Positions 26,690 to 35,678 of a stretch of 64,000 nt of DNA are shown one piece after another. The stretch comes from Bog-473 sp963737745. GTDB lineage: Bacteria > Actinomycetota > Acidimicrobiia > Acidimicrobiales > RAAP-2. Each line of letters begins with the position of its first letter. The stretch's first letter is position 1. The stretch lies in NCBI GenBank assembly GCA_963737745.1, contig CAVTTR010000002.1:310001-374000 (forward strand), read 5' to 3'. Under the pieces are notes generated by a model that worked only from the letters and a program-made list of their open reading frames with translations, did not search any database and had not been told where the DNA came from. The translations under genes and the position numbers were made by a program.

Positions 26690-28816
26690 ATGAACGGTCG
26701 CCGCCAGATCACCGACATCGTGGCCTTTGGCCTTCTTGTTTTTTCCGTCGGTCTGACGGTTGTCACCATGACCGGCACGGTCGCCTCCTCGGCTGCGCCC
26801 GCTCCCGTCCTACGCGCCACCACTGGTGCCTCACTCTCCGCGGCGAGCGACGCCCAGGGCTACTGGTTGGTGGCGGCCGACGGCGGCGTCTTCACCTTCG
26901 GGGACGCCGGTTATTACGGCTCGACGGGCTCCATGAAGCTCAACCAGCCCATCGTCGGCCTGGCGGCCACTCCGGATGGAAAGGGCTACTGGCTCGTGGC
27001 GGCCGACGGCGGCGTCTTCAGCTTCGGTGATGCCGCCTTTTTCGGTTCGACCGGCGCCCTCCATCTCAACCAGCCCATCGTCGGCCTGGCGTCCACTCCC
27101 GATGGAAAGGGCTACTGGTTGGTGGCGGCCGACGGCGGCGTCTTCACCTTCGGGGACGCCGGTTATTACGGCTCGACGGGCTCCATGAAGCTCAATCAGC
27201 CCATCGTCGGCCTGGCCGCCACACCCGATGGCAGGGGCTACTGGCTCGTGGCGGCCGACGGCGGCATCTTTACCTTCGGGGATGCCGGCTACTTCGGCTC
27301 GACGGGGGCGACGACCCTCAACCAGCCGATGAGGAGCATGGCCGCCACACCCGATGGCCAGGGCTACTGGCTGGTGGCGGCCGATGGTGGGATTTTCACC
27401 TTCGGAGATGCCCGCTACTTCGGCTCCGCGCCGGCTTCCGGTCTCGATGTGGGCGACATCGTCGCTTTTTCATCGGCTGCCAACGGTCAGGGCTACTGGC
27501 TCGCCGGCAGCGATGGTGCCGTCGACTCCTTCGGTGCCGCGGTGTCGGAGGGATCGAGTGCGGGCAGTTCGTTGCACCAGCCCATCGTCGGATTTGCCGC
27601 GGTGCTCACCCTCATTCCGAGCGAGGAAGCACCGGCGCCCCTGACGGTCACCCCCACCCCGTTGCCCATCGCGGTGCAGGGAGTTTCCTATGCCGCCTCA
27701 TTGACCGCCACGGGAGGCGTGACCCCGTACTCCTGGATACTCAGCGCAGGCGCTCTCCCGACAGGGCTCACCCTCTCCCCGAGCGGGACAATTTCGGGCA
27801 CGCCGACCCACCTCGGGACCGGCACCTTTGCGGTGCGGGTATCGGACGGCACGACGCCGACCCCTCTCAGTGCGACGGCGATGCTCTCGATCTCCGTCGC
27901 TGAGGCCCCGCTTTCGATCACCACGACCGCGCTCCCCGAAGCCATCGACGGGTTGGGGTACTCGGCTTTGCTCACCGCCAAGGGCGGAGCCGCCCCGTAT
28001 GCCTGGACGATCACCGATGGTGCGCTTCCGGCCGGGTTGACGCTGTACGCCAACGGCGCCATCACGGGAACGCCGGCAGGACAGGGAAGCTCCAGCTTCA
28101 CCGTGCGGGTCGTCGATGCCTCGTCACCGCCGCTCTCGGCGTCTGTCACCCTGGCTATCGCCGTCTTTCCCTCTACGTCTTCCACGGCGACCGCCGGGTC
28201 GTCGAACTGGTCCGGTTACATCGAGCTGAATGGACCCTTCTCGTATGTGACCGGCACGTTCAGCGTGCCCTCGCTCTACGCCGGCACGCCGGCGAACGAC
28301 CTGATGTCTGAATGGGTGGGGATCGGCGGAGGCAACGGGGACAGCTCGCTCATACAGGCCGGGTTCAACGAGTCGCCGGACCCCAATAATCCGAACAACT
28401 TCTTCGTCCAGCCCTGGTGGGAGATCCTCCCGTCATCCGAGACGTACATCACGAGCGTGCAGATCCGACCCGGGGATGAGGTGACGGTGACCCTCTATCA
28501 CTTCACGGGGTACCAATGGGCCATCACGCTGACCGACGACACCGATGGGCAGACCTTCACCACCGATCAGGCCTACAGCGGGCCCGCCTCGACGGCCGAG
28601 TGGATTCTCGAGGCCCTCACAGTCGGCGGGACCGTGACCCCGTTGGCGCCGTTCTCACCCGCCGTCACCTTCAGTGACCTGGGTTTTGCGGGCTCGGTGA
28701 CCAAACTGGAAGAAGTGGTGATGCTCCAGAGCGGCGGCCAGGTGTCAACGCCCTCGCCGATCGACGCCAACGGATTCAACGTGGCCTACGGGGCCACGGC
28801 CCCCCAACCACCCTGA
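26690..28816 (+). CDS. Secreted glutamic peptidase (G1 family) with propeller-type repeats and two Ig-like domains
   Basis: 708 residues from ATG 26690, chosen because it places a standard signal peptide first (MNGRRQITDIVAFGLLVFSV onward, cleavage near ASSAAPA); the frame is open further upstream to TTG 26588. Order: six 42-residue units around GYWLVAADGG (about residues 57-308), two putative-Ig (He_PIG-like) domains, each with LPxGLTL and ITGTP or ISGTP (about 320-490), then a G1 peptidase domain from about 504. The latter starts SSNWSGYIELNGPF and has WVGIGG, catalytic Gln in LIQAG (about 556), and catalytic Glu in AEWILE (about 637). G1 enzymes are usually acid-active extracellular peptidases. 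Confidence 0.85.
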   Translation: MNGRRQITDIVAFGLLVFSVGLTVVTMTGTVASSAAPAPVLRATTGASLSAASDAQGYWLVAADGGVFTFGDAGYYGSTGSMKLNQPIVGLAATPDGKGYWLVAADGGVFSFGDAAFFGSTGALHLNQPIVGLASTPDGKGYWLVAADGGVFTFGDAGYYGSTGSMKLNQPIVGLAATPDGRGYWLVAADGGIFTFGDAGYFGSTGATTLNQPMRSMAATPDGQGYWLVAADGGIFTFGDARYFGSAPASGLDVGDIVAFSSAANGQGYWLAGSDGAVDSFGAAVSEGSSAGSSLHQPIVGFAAVLTLIPSEEAPAPLTVTPTPLPIAVQGVSYAASLTATGGVTPYSWILSAGALPTGLTLSPSGTISGTPTHLGTGTFAVRVSDGTTPTPLSATAMLSISVAEAPLSITTTALPEAIDGLGYSALLTAKGGAAPYAWTITDGALPAGLTLYANGAITGTPAGQGSSSFTVRVVDASSPPLSASVTLAIAVFPSTSSTATAGSSNWSGYIELNGPFSYVTGTFSVPSLYAGTPANDLMSEWVGIGGGNGDSSLIQAGFNESPDPNNPNNFFVQPWWEILPSSETYITSVQIRPGDEVTVTLYHFTGYQWAITLTDDTDGQTFTTDQAYSGPASTAEWILEALTVGGTVTPLAPFSPAVTFSDLGFAGSVTKLEEVVMLQSGGQVSTPSPIDANGFNVAYGATAPQPP
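26858..27613 (+). repeat. Six 126-nt coding repeats; units 1 and 3 nearly identical
   Basis: Period 126 nt (42 residues). A stretch of about 100 nt in unit 1 (from about 26861) recurs in unit 3, 252 nt further on, with a single C/T difference, while units 4-6 are progressively more divergent. This indicates a recent two-unit duplication or gene conversion. Confidence 0.88.
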
Positions 28817-28833
28817 CCAGCCTCTTTGGCTTC

Positions 28834-28989
28834 TCAGTCCTTCTTCTTGCCCAAGATACGGTTCATTTTCGTGCCGCACGTGGGGCACAGGCCCTGAGCG
28901 GCCCGGCGGCCATTGGCCAGCTCGACTTCTTGCCCGTCGAATTCACGCTTTTCGCGGCACTTGACGCAGTAACCCTCAAAATTTGCCAT
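28834..28989 (-). CDS. Small zinc-ribbon protein, DUF5679-like
   Basis: 51 residues: MANFEGYCVKCREKREFDGQ, then a second Cys pair in GLCPTCGTKMNRILGKKKD. Short four-cysteine ribbon typical of DUF5679. ATG 28989 is supported by GAGGAG ending four bases upstream; the longer start at 29016 is not. Found next to tig in several actinobacteria; function unknown. Confidence 0.85.
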   Translation of the reverse strand: MANFEGYCVKCREKREFDGQEVELANGRRAAQGLCPTCGTKMNRILGKKKD

Positions 28990-29148
28990 GCCAACTCCTC
29001 TGATCGGCGAGCCCATCGGTGAGCCCCCGGGTGGCCTCGAAAGCTAGCGGGGAGGTTTGCCGAAGGGGGGGATGCTCACGCTCGACCAGGCAGGGGACGA
29101 GGCCTGTGCGGCGTGTCGCGACTCGCCCAGTAGAGTGTGCAGTTCGTG

Positions 29149-30540
29149 ATGCGCGCCACCACTGAACCGTTGGAGGGAAACCTCGTCCGCCTGAGCGTCG
29201 AGATCGACGAACCAGAGTTCGACAAAGCTCTGGTGAACGTCGTCAGGACGCTGTCCTCGCAAATCCGAGTGCCGGGATTTCGCCCCGGCAAGGTGCCGCG
29301 CAAGGTACTCGAGGCGCGCATGGGAGGTGCCGGTGCGTTGCGGGCCGAAGCCCTACGCGAAGCCCTGCCGGACTTCTATGCCCGTGCCGTCGTCGACTCG
29401 GAGATCGATCCGATCGCCTCACCCGAGATCGACATCACCTCGGGTGAAGACAGCGGCGCCATCAGCTTCGACGCCGTGGTCCAGGTTCGTCCCACGGTTT
29501 CCATCCCGGGCTACGACGGCTTGCAGGTGACCCTGCCCGGCCTCGTCGTGAAGGACGAGGACGTCGACCAACAGATCGATCGGCTGCGCGAGAACGACGC
29601 CGAGCTCGAGCTGGTCGGTCGCCCGGCCATCGACGGAGATCTCGTCACCATCGACTTGCACGGCAACGACGAGAGCGGGGCCGAAGTCGTGGGCGTCGAC
29701 GACTATCTCTATGAGGTGGGGAGCAACACCATCACTGGTGAGCTCGACGAGAATCTCCGCGGGGCCAAGAGTGGCGACATCCTCGCCTTTACGGCCACCT
29801 CTCCCGCCGACGAGAACGAGACCATCTCCTTCCGCGTTCTGGTCAAGGATGTCAAGGTCAAGAAGCTGCCCGAGCCCACCGATGCCTGGGCGGCCGAGAG
29901 CTCCGAATTCGGCACCCTGGCCGAGCTGCGGTCCGACATTTCTGACCGCGTGGCCCGGGTCAAGCTCGTGCAGAGCCAAATGGCCCTTCGGGAAAAGACG
30001 ATCGAGGCCGTGGCGGGCCTGGTCGACGAGGGTGACGTGCCCGAAGTGCTCGTCGATTCCGAAGTGAATGAGCGCCTGCACGACCTGCAGCATCGGTTGG
30101 AAGCACAGAAGCTCGGCTTGGCCGAATACCTGCAGGCCACGGGCCGTACGCCGGACGATCTGCTCGTCGCCGTGCGGGCAGACGCCCAGCGGGCGGTGAA
30201 GGCCGATCTGGCCCTCCGGGCCCTGGCCGAGGCCGAAAAGCTGGGAGTGAATGACGAGGAGCTCGACGCCGAAGTGGCCGCCATGGCCGAGCGTATGGAG
30301 GTCACACCGGCCGACCTGCGGAGCCAGCTCGACACGGCCGGCCGAACCGGCGCGGTACGCTCGGAACTACGAAAGGGCAAGGCGCTGCAGTGGTTGTTGG
30401 ACCACGTGGAGCTCTTCGACGAAGACGGCAACCCGATGTCGCGGGACGACCTGAAGGCCGATGCGGCCCAGGAGAATGCGACGGAGGAGAGCTCGGACGA
30501 GGGCATCGACGCGGTGACGGAGAACGAGGAGAACGAGTAA
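29149..30540 (+). CDS. tig: Trigger factor (ribosome-associated chaperone and prolyl isomerase)
   Basis: About 463 residues. Ribosome-binding domain at the N terminus (MRATTEPLEGNLVRLSVEID; signature VPGFRPGKVPRKVLE), PPIase domain (GDLVTIDLHG..., about 155-235), then the helical C-terminal substrate domain and an acidic tail. ATG 29149 fits the family N terminus; GTG 29137 lies four codons upstream. The stop overlaps the clpP start by one base (TAATG), the classic tig-clpP-clpX operon. Confidence 0.95.
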   Translation: MRATTEPLEGNLVRLSVEIDEPEFDKALVNVVRTLSSQIRVPGFRPGKVPRKVLEARMGGAGALRAEALREALPDFYARAVVDSEIDPIASPEIDITSGEDSGAISFDAVVQVRPTVSIPGYDGLQVTLPGLVVKDEDVDQQIDRLRENDAELELVGRPAIDGDLVTIDLHGNDESGAEVVGVDDYLYEVGSNTITGELDENLRGAKSGDILAFTATSPADENETISFRVLVKDVKVKKLPEPTDAWAAESSEFGTLAELRSDISDRVARVKLVQSQMALREKTIEAVAGLVDEGDVPEVLVDSEVNERLHDLQHRLEAQKLGLAEYLQATGRTPDDLLVAVRADAQRAVKADLALRALAEAEKLGVNDEELDAEVAAMAERMEVTPADLRSQLDTAGRTGAVRSELRKGKALQWLLDHVELFDEDGNPMSRDDLKADAAQENATEESSDEGIDAVTENEENE

Positions 30541-31208
30541 TGATGCGAAGTGCAGGCGAGATGCAGAACGCAGGGGACCGGTATCGGGCGAACAACTATC
30601 TCGTTCCTACAGTGATTGAGTCGTCCAACCGCGGTGAGCGTGCCTACGACCTCTATTCCCGCCTCTTGCGTGAGCGCATCATCTTCCTCGGTACGCCGGT
30701 CGACGACACGGTGGCCAACCTGGTCTGCGCCCAGATGCTCTTCTTGGAGTCCGAGGAGCCGGACAAGGAGATTCACCTCTACATCAATTCGCCCGGGGGC
30801 GACATCACTGCTCTCTTCGCCATTTACGACACGCTGAAGTTCATCAAGCCGGACGTTTCCACCTTCTGTTACGGCCAGGCCGCCTCGGCCGCCGCGGTGC
30901 TGTTGGCGGCGGGGGCACCCGGAAAGCGCTTTGCTCTGCCACACGCCCGCATCCTCCTGCACCAACCCTGGGGTGGCGTCGAGGGTCAGGCCAGCGACAT
31001 CGAGTTGCAGGCCAAGGAGATCCTGCGGATGCGGGACCTCTTGACCAGCATGCTGGCCGAGGACACCGGGCAGACCCATGAGAAGGTCACCAAGGACACG
31101 GATCGCGATTTCATCATGACGGCGGACGAGGCGGTGACGTACGGCGTGATCGACGAGATCATCACCTCCCGCACGATCGCTCCGCTCGAAGCTATCGGCG
31201 CCGCATAG
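30540..31208 (+). CDS. clpP: ATP-dependent Clp protease proteolytic subunit
   Basis: 222 residues. Serine protease subunit that forms the chamber with ClpX. Catalytic Ser in CYGQAASAAAVL, His in LPHARILLHQP and Asp in DTDRDFIM are all present. The usual GMAASMGA around the serine is changed to GQAASAAA, as in other actinobacterial paralogues. The start ATG overlaps the tig stop; in-frame ATGs at 30543 and 30561 are alternatives. Confidence 0.95.
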   Translation: MMRSAGEMQNAGDRYRANNYLVPTVIESSNRGERAYDLYSRLLRERIIFLGTPVDDTVANLVCAQMLFLESEEPDKEIHLYINSPGGDITALFAIYDTLKFIKPDVSTFCYGQAASAAAVLLAAGAPGKRFALPHARILLHQPWGGVEGQASDIELQAKEILRMRDLLTSMLAEDTGQTHEKVTKDTDRDFIMTADEAVTYGVIDEIITSRTIAPLEAIGAA

Positions 31209-31253
31209 GCCTTCAAGAACGTCTCGGCGAGAGTAACGGGGAGAGGGGTTTCG

Positions 31254-32528
31254 GTGGCGAAGTTCGGCGAAGGCGGAGATCTGGTGAAGTGCAGTTTCTG
31301 CGGCAAGACCCAGAAGCAGGTCAAGAAGCTGATCGCCGGGCCCGGCGTGTACATCTGCGATGAGTGCATCGACTTGTGCAACGACATCATCGCCGAGGAG
31401 CGTGACGAGACGGCCGAGCTCTCGTTCGAGGATCTGCCCAAACCCAAGGAGATCTTCACCTTCTTGAACGACTACGTCGTCGGCCAGGAGTACGCCAAGA
31501 AGATACTTTCCGTGGCGGTGTACAACCACTACAAGCGGGTGCAGGCCGGACCGGTGCAGGAGGACGGCGTCGAGCTGGCCAAGTCCAACATTCTGCTGCT
31601 TGGCCCGACCGGATGCGGCAAGACGCTGCTGGCCCAGACGCTGGCCCGCATGCTCAACGTGCCCTTCGCCATTGCCGACGCCACCGCGCTCACCGAAGCC
31701 GGCTACGTGGGTGAGGATGTCGAGAACATTCTTCTCAAGTTGATCCAAGCGGCGGACTACGACGTCAAGCGGGCCGAGACGGGCATCATCTACATCGACG
31801 AGATCGACAAGATCGCCCGCAAGAGCGAGAACCCCTCCATTACGAGGGACGTCTCGGGTGAGGGTGTGCAGCAGGCCTTGCTGAAGATCCTCGAGGGCAC
31901 CACCGCTTCGGTTCCGCCTCAGGGCGGCCGCAAGCATCCCCATCAAGAGTTCATTCAGATCGACACCACCAACATCCTGTTCATCTGCGGCGGCGCCTTC
32001 GCCGGGTTGGACCGCTTGATCGAGGGTCGCATCGGCAAGCGGGGCATCGGCTTCCGGGCCGAGGTGCACCGCCGCGAACGTGACGACGGCGAAATCCTGC
32101 GCCACGTGTTGCCCGAAGACCTCATCAAGTTCGGCCTGATCCCCGAGTTCATCGGGCGTCTCCCGGTGGTCAGTGCCGTCTCCCCATTGTTCAAGGACGC
32201 TCTGGTCCAGATTCTGGTCGAGCCCAAGAACGCGCTGGCCCGTCAGTACGAGCGTGTCTTCGCCCTGGACAACGTCGAGCTCGAGTTCACGCCCGACGCA
32301 CTGGAAGCGGTGGCCGAACAGGCCATGCTCCGTGGCACGGGCGCCCGCGGCCTACGAGCGATCCTCGAAGAGGTCCTGTTGGACGTGATGTACGACCTGC
32401 CGAGTCGTTCTGACGTCGGCAAATGCGTGGTGGACCGTGCCGTCGTGCTGGATCGTGTCGCCCCGACCCTGGTGCCCGTCGGTGGCGTTCCGGTCAAGGC
32501 AACTCGCGCCCGCCGCGCCGCTTCGTAG
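31254..32528 (+). CDS. clpX: ClpX, ATPase subunit of ClpXP
   Basis: 424 residues. N-terminal zinc-binding domain CSFCGKTQKQVKKLIAGPG plus ICDECIDLC, Walker A GPTGCGKT, Walker B IIYIDEIDKI, pore loop GYVGEDVEN, and sensor-2 region GARGLRAILEE. Unfolds substrates for ClpP. GTG start with GGGGAGAGG upstream, 45 bases after clpP. Confidence 0.96.
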   Translation: MAKFGEGGDLVKCSFCGKTQKQVKKLIAGPGVYICDECIDLCNDIIAEERDETAELSFEDLPKPKEIFTFLNDYVVGQEYAKKILSVAVYNHYKRVQAGPVQEDGVELAKSNILLLGPTGCGKTLLAQTLARMLNVPFAIADATALTEAGYVGEDVENILLKLIQAADYDVKRAETGIIYIDEIDKIARKSENPSITRDVSGEGVQQALLKILEGTTASVPPQGGRKHPHQEFIQIDTTNILFICGGAFAGLDRLIEGRIGKRGIGFRAEVHRRERDDGEILRHVLPEDLIKFGLIPEFIGRLPVVSAVSPLFKDALVQILVEPKNALARQYERVFALDNVELEFTPDALEAVAEQAMLRGTGARGLRAILEEVLLDVMYDLPSRSDVGKCVVDRAVVLDRVAPTLVPVGGVPVKATRARRAAS

Positions 32529-32548
32529 TCGGCGCCGGCTTCACGCGG

Positions 32549-33910
32549 GTGGCAGAGGAGAGCGCCGGTCCACCGTTTGGTGACCTGCATGCCGCGCTGA
32601 AGTGGCTCGACGACCACATCGACTACGAGGCGAACATGCCCAGTCGTCGGGCCCTGCCCACGCTCGATCGGATGAAGTCGCTCATGGCCGTGCTGGGCGA
32701 CCCTCATGAGTCGATTCCCTCGGTCCACATCACCGGCACCAACGGCAAGGGCTCGACCTCGGCCATGGTGTCCGCCCTCATGATGGCGCAGGGCCTCAGC
32801 GTCGGCACCTACACCAGCCCGAACTTGCACCGCGTGTCGGAGCGCTTGGCCCACAATGGCGAGCCGATCGATGACGAGTCGTTTCTCGGCGTGCTCTCCG
32901 AACTGGCGTCGCTCGAGACGCTGCTGCCTGAGCGCCCGACGCGTTTTGAGCTGCTCACCGCGGCCGGATTGTCGTGGTTTGCCGACGATGCCGTCGACGC
33001 CATGGTGATCGAGGTCGGACTGGGTGGCACGTGGGACAGCACGAACGTGTTGCACGGTGATGTCGCCGTGCTGACCAACTTCAGCTACGACCACACCGAT
33101 GTGCTCGGACCGACGCTCGAAGGCATCGCGGAGGACAAGGCGGGCATCATCGAGGCCGGCAGCTCGGTGGTCGTGGGGGAGACTCGGCCCGACCTGGTAG
33201 CGATCGTCGAGGCCCAGGCGGCCCGGGTGGGGGCGGCTGGGGTATGGGTGGCGGGCCGGGACTTCGGTTGTGACGACAATCGTGTCGCCGTCGGAGGTCG
33301 CGTCGTGTCCCTGTGGACGCCGGGCGGCCGCTACGAGGATGTGTTGGTCCCCTTGCACGGCGCCCATCAAGGACGCAATGCGGCCTGCGCCCTGGCCGCG
33401 GCGGAAGCCTTCTTCGGTCGCCCGCTCGACCCCGACGTGGTCGAGGAGGGTTTTGGCGTGGTGCGGGTGCCAGGCCGTCTCGAGGTCTTGGGTCGCCGGC
33501 CCCTCCTTCTGGTCGACGGGGCGCACAACGTGGCCGGAATGACCGCCCTCGGCCTGGCCCTGGCCGAGGAGTTCGCAGTCGAGGGTCACAGCGTGGCGGT
33601 GATCGGCATGCTGTCGGGTCGAGATCCCTCGGCCATGCTGGCGGCCCTGGCCCCAGCGGACATCTCCACCATTGTGGCGTGTCAGCCCGACTCGCCCCGA
33701 GCCTTGCCGGCGCAAGATGTGGCCGATGCCGCCCGGGCGCTGGGGCTGCGGGCCATTGTGGAGCCTGAGGTGCTGAACGCTCTGGCTCTCGCTCGTGGCC
33801 TCGTCAATGCTCGCGGACTGGTCGTCGTGGCCGGTTCCCTGTACACCGTGGGCGCAGCACGGGGCGAGATTCTCGCCGGGGCGGTGCGCTGGGAGGATGC
33901 CGGCGCCTGA
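32549..33910 (+). CDS. folC: Folylpolyglutamate synthase / dihydrofolate synthase
   Basis: About 453 residues. Mur-ligase-type P-loop ITGTNGKGSTSAM, substrate region YTSPNLHRVSERL, FELLTAAGLSWF, the EVGLGGTWDSTNV motif, DHTDVLGPTLEGIAEDKAGI, and C-terminal LLLVDGAHNVAGM. Adds glutamate to folates. GTG 32549 is chosen as the first start after clpX, 20 bases downstream. valS, often found between clpX and folC in actinobacteria, is absent. Confidence 0.93.
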   Translation: MAEESAGPPFGDLHAALKWLDDHIDYEANMPSRRALPTLDRMKSLMAVLGDPHESIPSVHITGTNGKGSTSAMVSALMMAQGLSVGTYTSPNLHRVSERLAHNGEPIDDESFLGVLSELASLETLLPERPTRFELLTAAGLSWFADDAVDAMVIEVGLGGTWDSTNVLHGDVAVLTNFSYDHTDVLGPTLEGIAEDKAGIIEAGSSVVVGETRPDLVAIVEAQAARVGAAGVWVAGRDFGCDDNRVAVGGRVVSLWTPGGRYEDVLVPLHGAHQGRNAACALAAAEAFFGRPLDPDVVEEGFGVVRVPGRLEVLGRRPLLLVDGAHNVAGMTALGLALAEEFAVEGHSVAVIGMLSGRDPSAMLAALAPADISTIVACQPDSPRALPAQDVADAARALGLRAIVEPEVLNALALARGLVNARGLVVVAGSLYTVGAARGEILAGAVRWEDAGA

Positions 33911-34059
33911 GGGGCGAGGGCCAGTATGCCCTTGAACCCTCGATCACTACATGAGGGTTACGGCCTCGGCGAACGCCTCTTTAATTGTCTCAACGAGAGC
34001 TTGAGGGTCCTAATCCCGAGTGCCGGTGATGCTGCGAGCGCTGCTACTGTCCTCCGCTC

Positions 34060-34476
34060 GTGGATCGAACCCTTGTCATTGTGAAGCCCGATGGTGTCGA
34101 GCGTGGACTGATCGGCGAAATCGTCGGTCGGCTGGAACGTAAGAGACTGCGACTGGTGGCCGCCGAGCTGCGCACGGTCAGCCCCGAGTTGGCGCAACAG
34201 CACTACGCCGAGCACGCGGAGCGCCCATTCTTCGCTGACCTGGTCAAATTCTTCACGCGCTCGCCGGTCCTGCTCCTGGTCGTCGAGGGTCCGAAGGACA
34301 CCTTTGCCGTCGTGCGCACGCTGATGGGGGTGACCAATCCGGCCGAAGCCGCTCCGGGGACCATTCGTGGTGACCTCGGCATCGAGACGACCGAGAACCT
34401 CGTCCACGGCTCGGATTCACAGGAGTCGGCCGCGCGCGAAATTGCTCTTTTCTTTCCGGAACTCGCGACTTCGTAA
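34060..34476 (+). CDS. ndk: Nucleoside diphosphate kinase
   Basis: 138 residues, full length. Catalytic histidine in NLVHGSDS, start DRTLVIVKPDGVERGLIGEI and the GTIRGDL segment are diagnostic. Transfers gamma-phosphate among NTPs and NDPs through phosphohistidine. GTG start has no ribosome-binding site; a -10-like TACTGT ends ten bases upstream, compatible with a leaderless mRNA. Confidence 0.96.
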   Translation: MDRTLVIVKPDGVERGLIGEIVGRLERKRLRLVAAELRTVSPELAQQHYAEHAERPFFADLVKFFTRSPVLLLVVEGPKDTFAVVRTLMGVTNPAEAAPGTIRGDLGIETTENLVHGSDSQESAAREIALFFPELATS

Positions 34477-34624
34477 CACGCAGCCGTCCGAGTCGTCTCG
34501 CGGTCGCGTGCCCTTGTGGTGGACGGAGCGGTCCCCTAACCTGGTCGCCTAACCTGATAGCTCACCTACAGGTATCGGATTCCCTCTGGTACCCGTCCCG
34601 CATCTCACCGGGAGAAAGTCCCAC

Positions 34625-35656
34625 ATGGCCGACAATCGCCTTTCCCTCCTTGGTCGTGACATGGCCGTCGACTTGGGTACCGCCAACACCCTTGTCTATG
34701 TGCGCGGTCGCGGCATCGTCCTGAACGAGCCGTCGGTGGTTGCGGTCGACGTCAAAGACGGGCGACCTTTGGCCGTGGGTGCCGAAGCCAAGCGGATGAT
34801 CGGTCGTACGCCGTCGAACATCCAGGCGATCCGTCCGCTCAAAGACGGCGTCATCGCTGACTTCGAGATCTGCGAGAAGATGCTGCGCTACTTCATCCAT
34901 CGCGTGCACCAACGCCGCTTCGCCAAGCCGCGGATGGTCATCTGCGTTCCCTCGGGCATCACCGGCGTGGAACGACGGGCCGTGATGGAAGCGGCCGAAT
35001 ACGCCGGCGCGCGGCGCGCCTACATCATCGAAGAGCCCATGGCCGCCGCCATCGGGGCCGGGCTTCCCGTGCACGAGCCCACGGGCAACATGGTGGTCGA
35101 CATCGGCGGAGGCACCACCGAGGTCGCCGTCATCTCATTGGGCGGCATCGTCACGAGCCAGTCGGTGCGCATCGGCGGGGACGAGCTCGACGAGGCCATC
35201 ATCGCCTTCGTCAAGAAGGAGTTCAGCCTGGCTCTCGGCGAGCGCACGGCTGAGGAGATCAAGATCACCCTCGGCTCGGCCTACGAGTTGGAGCAGGAGC
35301 TGCACGCAGAAATTCGTGGCCGCGACCTTGTGAGTGGTCTGCCCAAGACGATCGTCGTCTCCACCGAAGAGATCCGTCGGGCCATCGAAGAGCCCGTATC
35401 GGCCATCGTCGACGCGGTGAAGGTCACCCTCGACCGCACGCCCCCCGAGTTGGCGGCCGACATCATGGAGCAGGGAATCGTCCTGACTGGCGGCGGTGCG
35501 TTACTGCACGGGCTGGCCGCTCGTTTGCAGAATGAGACGGGCATGCCAATCGTCGTGGCGCGCGACCCGCTCAATTGCGTCGCCGTGGGTGCCGGCCAGT
35601 GTCTCGAAGAATTCGAAGCGCTCAAGCGGGTGCTGATTACCACGTCTACACGCTGA
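34625..35656 (+). CDS. mreB: Rod-shape actin homologue MreB
   Basis: 343 residues. Actin-fold phosphate loops DLGTANT and DIGGGTTEVAVISLGG, adenosine motif TGGGALLHGLA, and IEEPMAAAIGAGLPVHEP. Forms membrane-associated filaments guiding the elongasome. Its presence implies rod-shaped growth by lateral wall synthesis, unlike many apically growing actinobacteria. First gene of mreBCD-mrdA. Confidence 0.97.
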   Translation: MADNRLSLLGRDMAVDLGTANTLVYVRGRGIVLNEPSVVAVDVKDGRPLAVGAEAKRMIGRTPSNIQAIRPLKDGVIADFEICEKMLRYFIHRVHQRRFAKPRMVICVPSGITGVERRAVMEAAEYAGARRAYIIEEPMAAAIGAGLPVHEPTGNMVVDIGGGTTEVAVISLGGIVTSQSVRIGGDELDEAIIAFVKKEFSLALGERTAEEIKITLGSAYELEQELHAEIRGRDLVSGLPKTIVVSTEEIRRAIEEPVSAIVDAVKVTLDRTPPELAADIMEQGIVLTGGGALLHGLAARLQNETGMPIVVARDPLNCVAVGAGQCLEEFEALKRVLITTSTR

Positions 35657-35678
35657 CGGATCGTCGCGTTTCCCGGGG

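Noticed and set aside
26480..26690. A second c-di-GMP riboswitch upstream of the G1 peptidase gene
   Set aside because: None of the GEMM blocks (GGCAAAC, GGACGCAAAGC, GCCGGG) is found in this leader.
29709..32105. Very long open frame (about 800 codons) on the minus strand across tig, clpP and clpX
   Set aside because: It is antisense to three intact, well-conserved genes; long antisense frames arise from high third-position GC, and its translation shows no family features.
32243..33715. Long minus-strand frame opposite folC
   Set aside because: Antisense shadow of an intact folC with no domain or ribosome-binding site.
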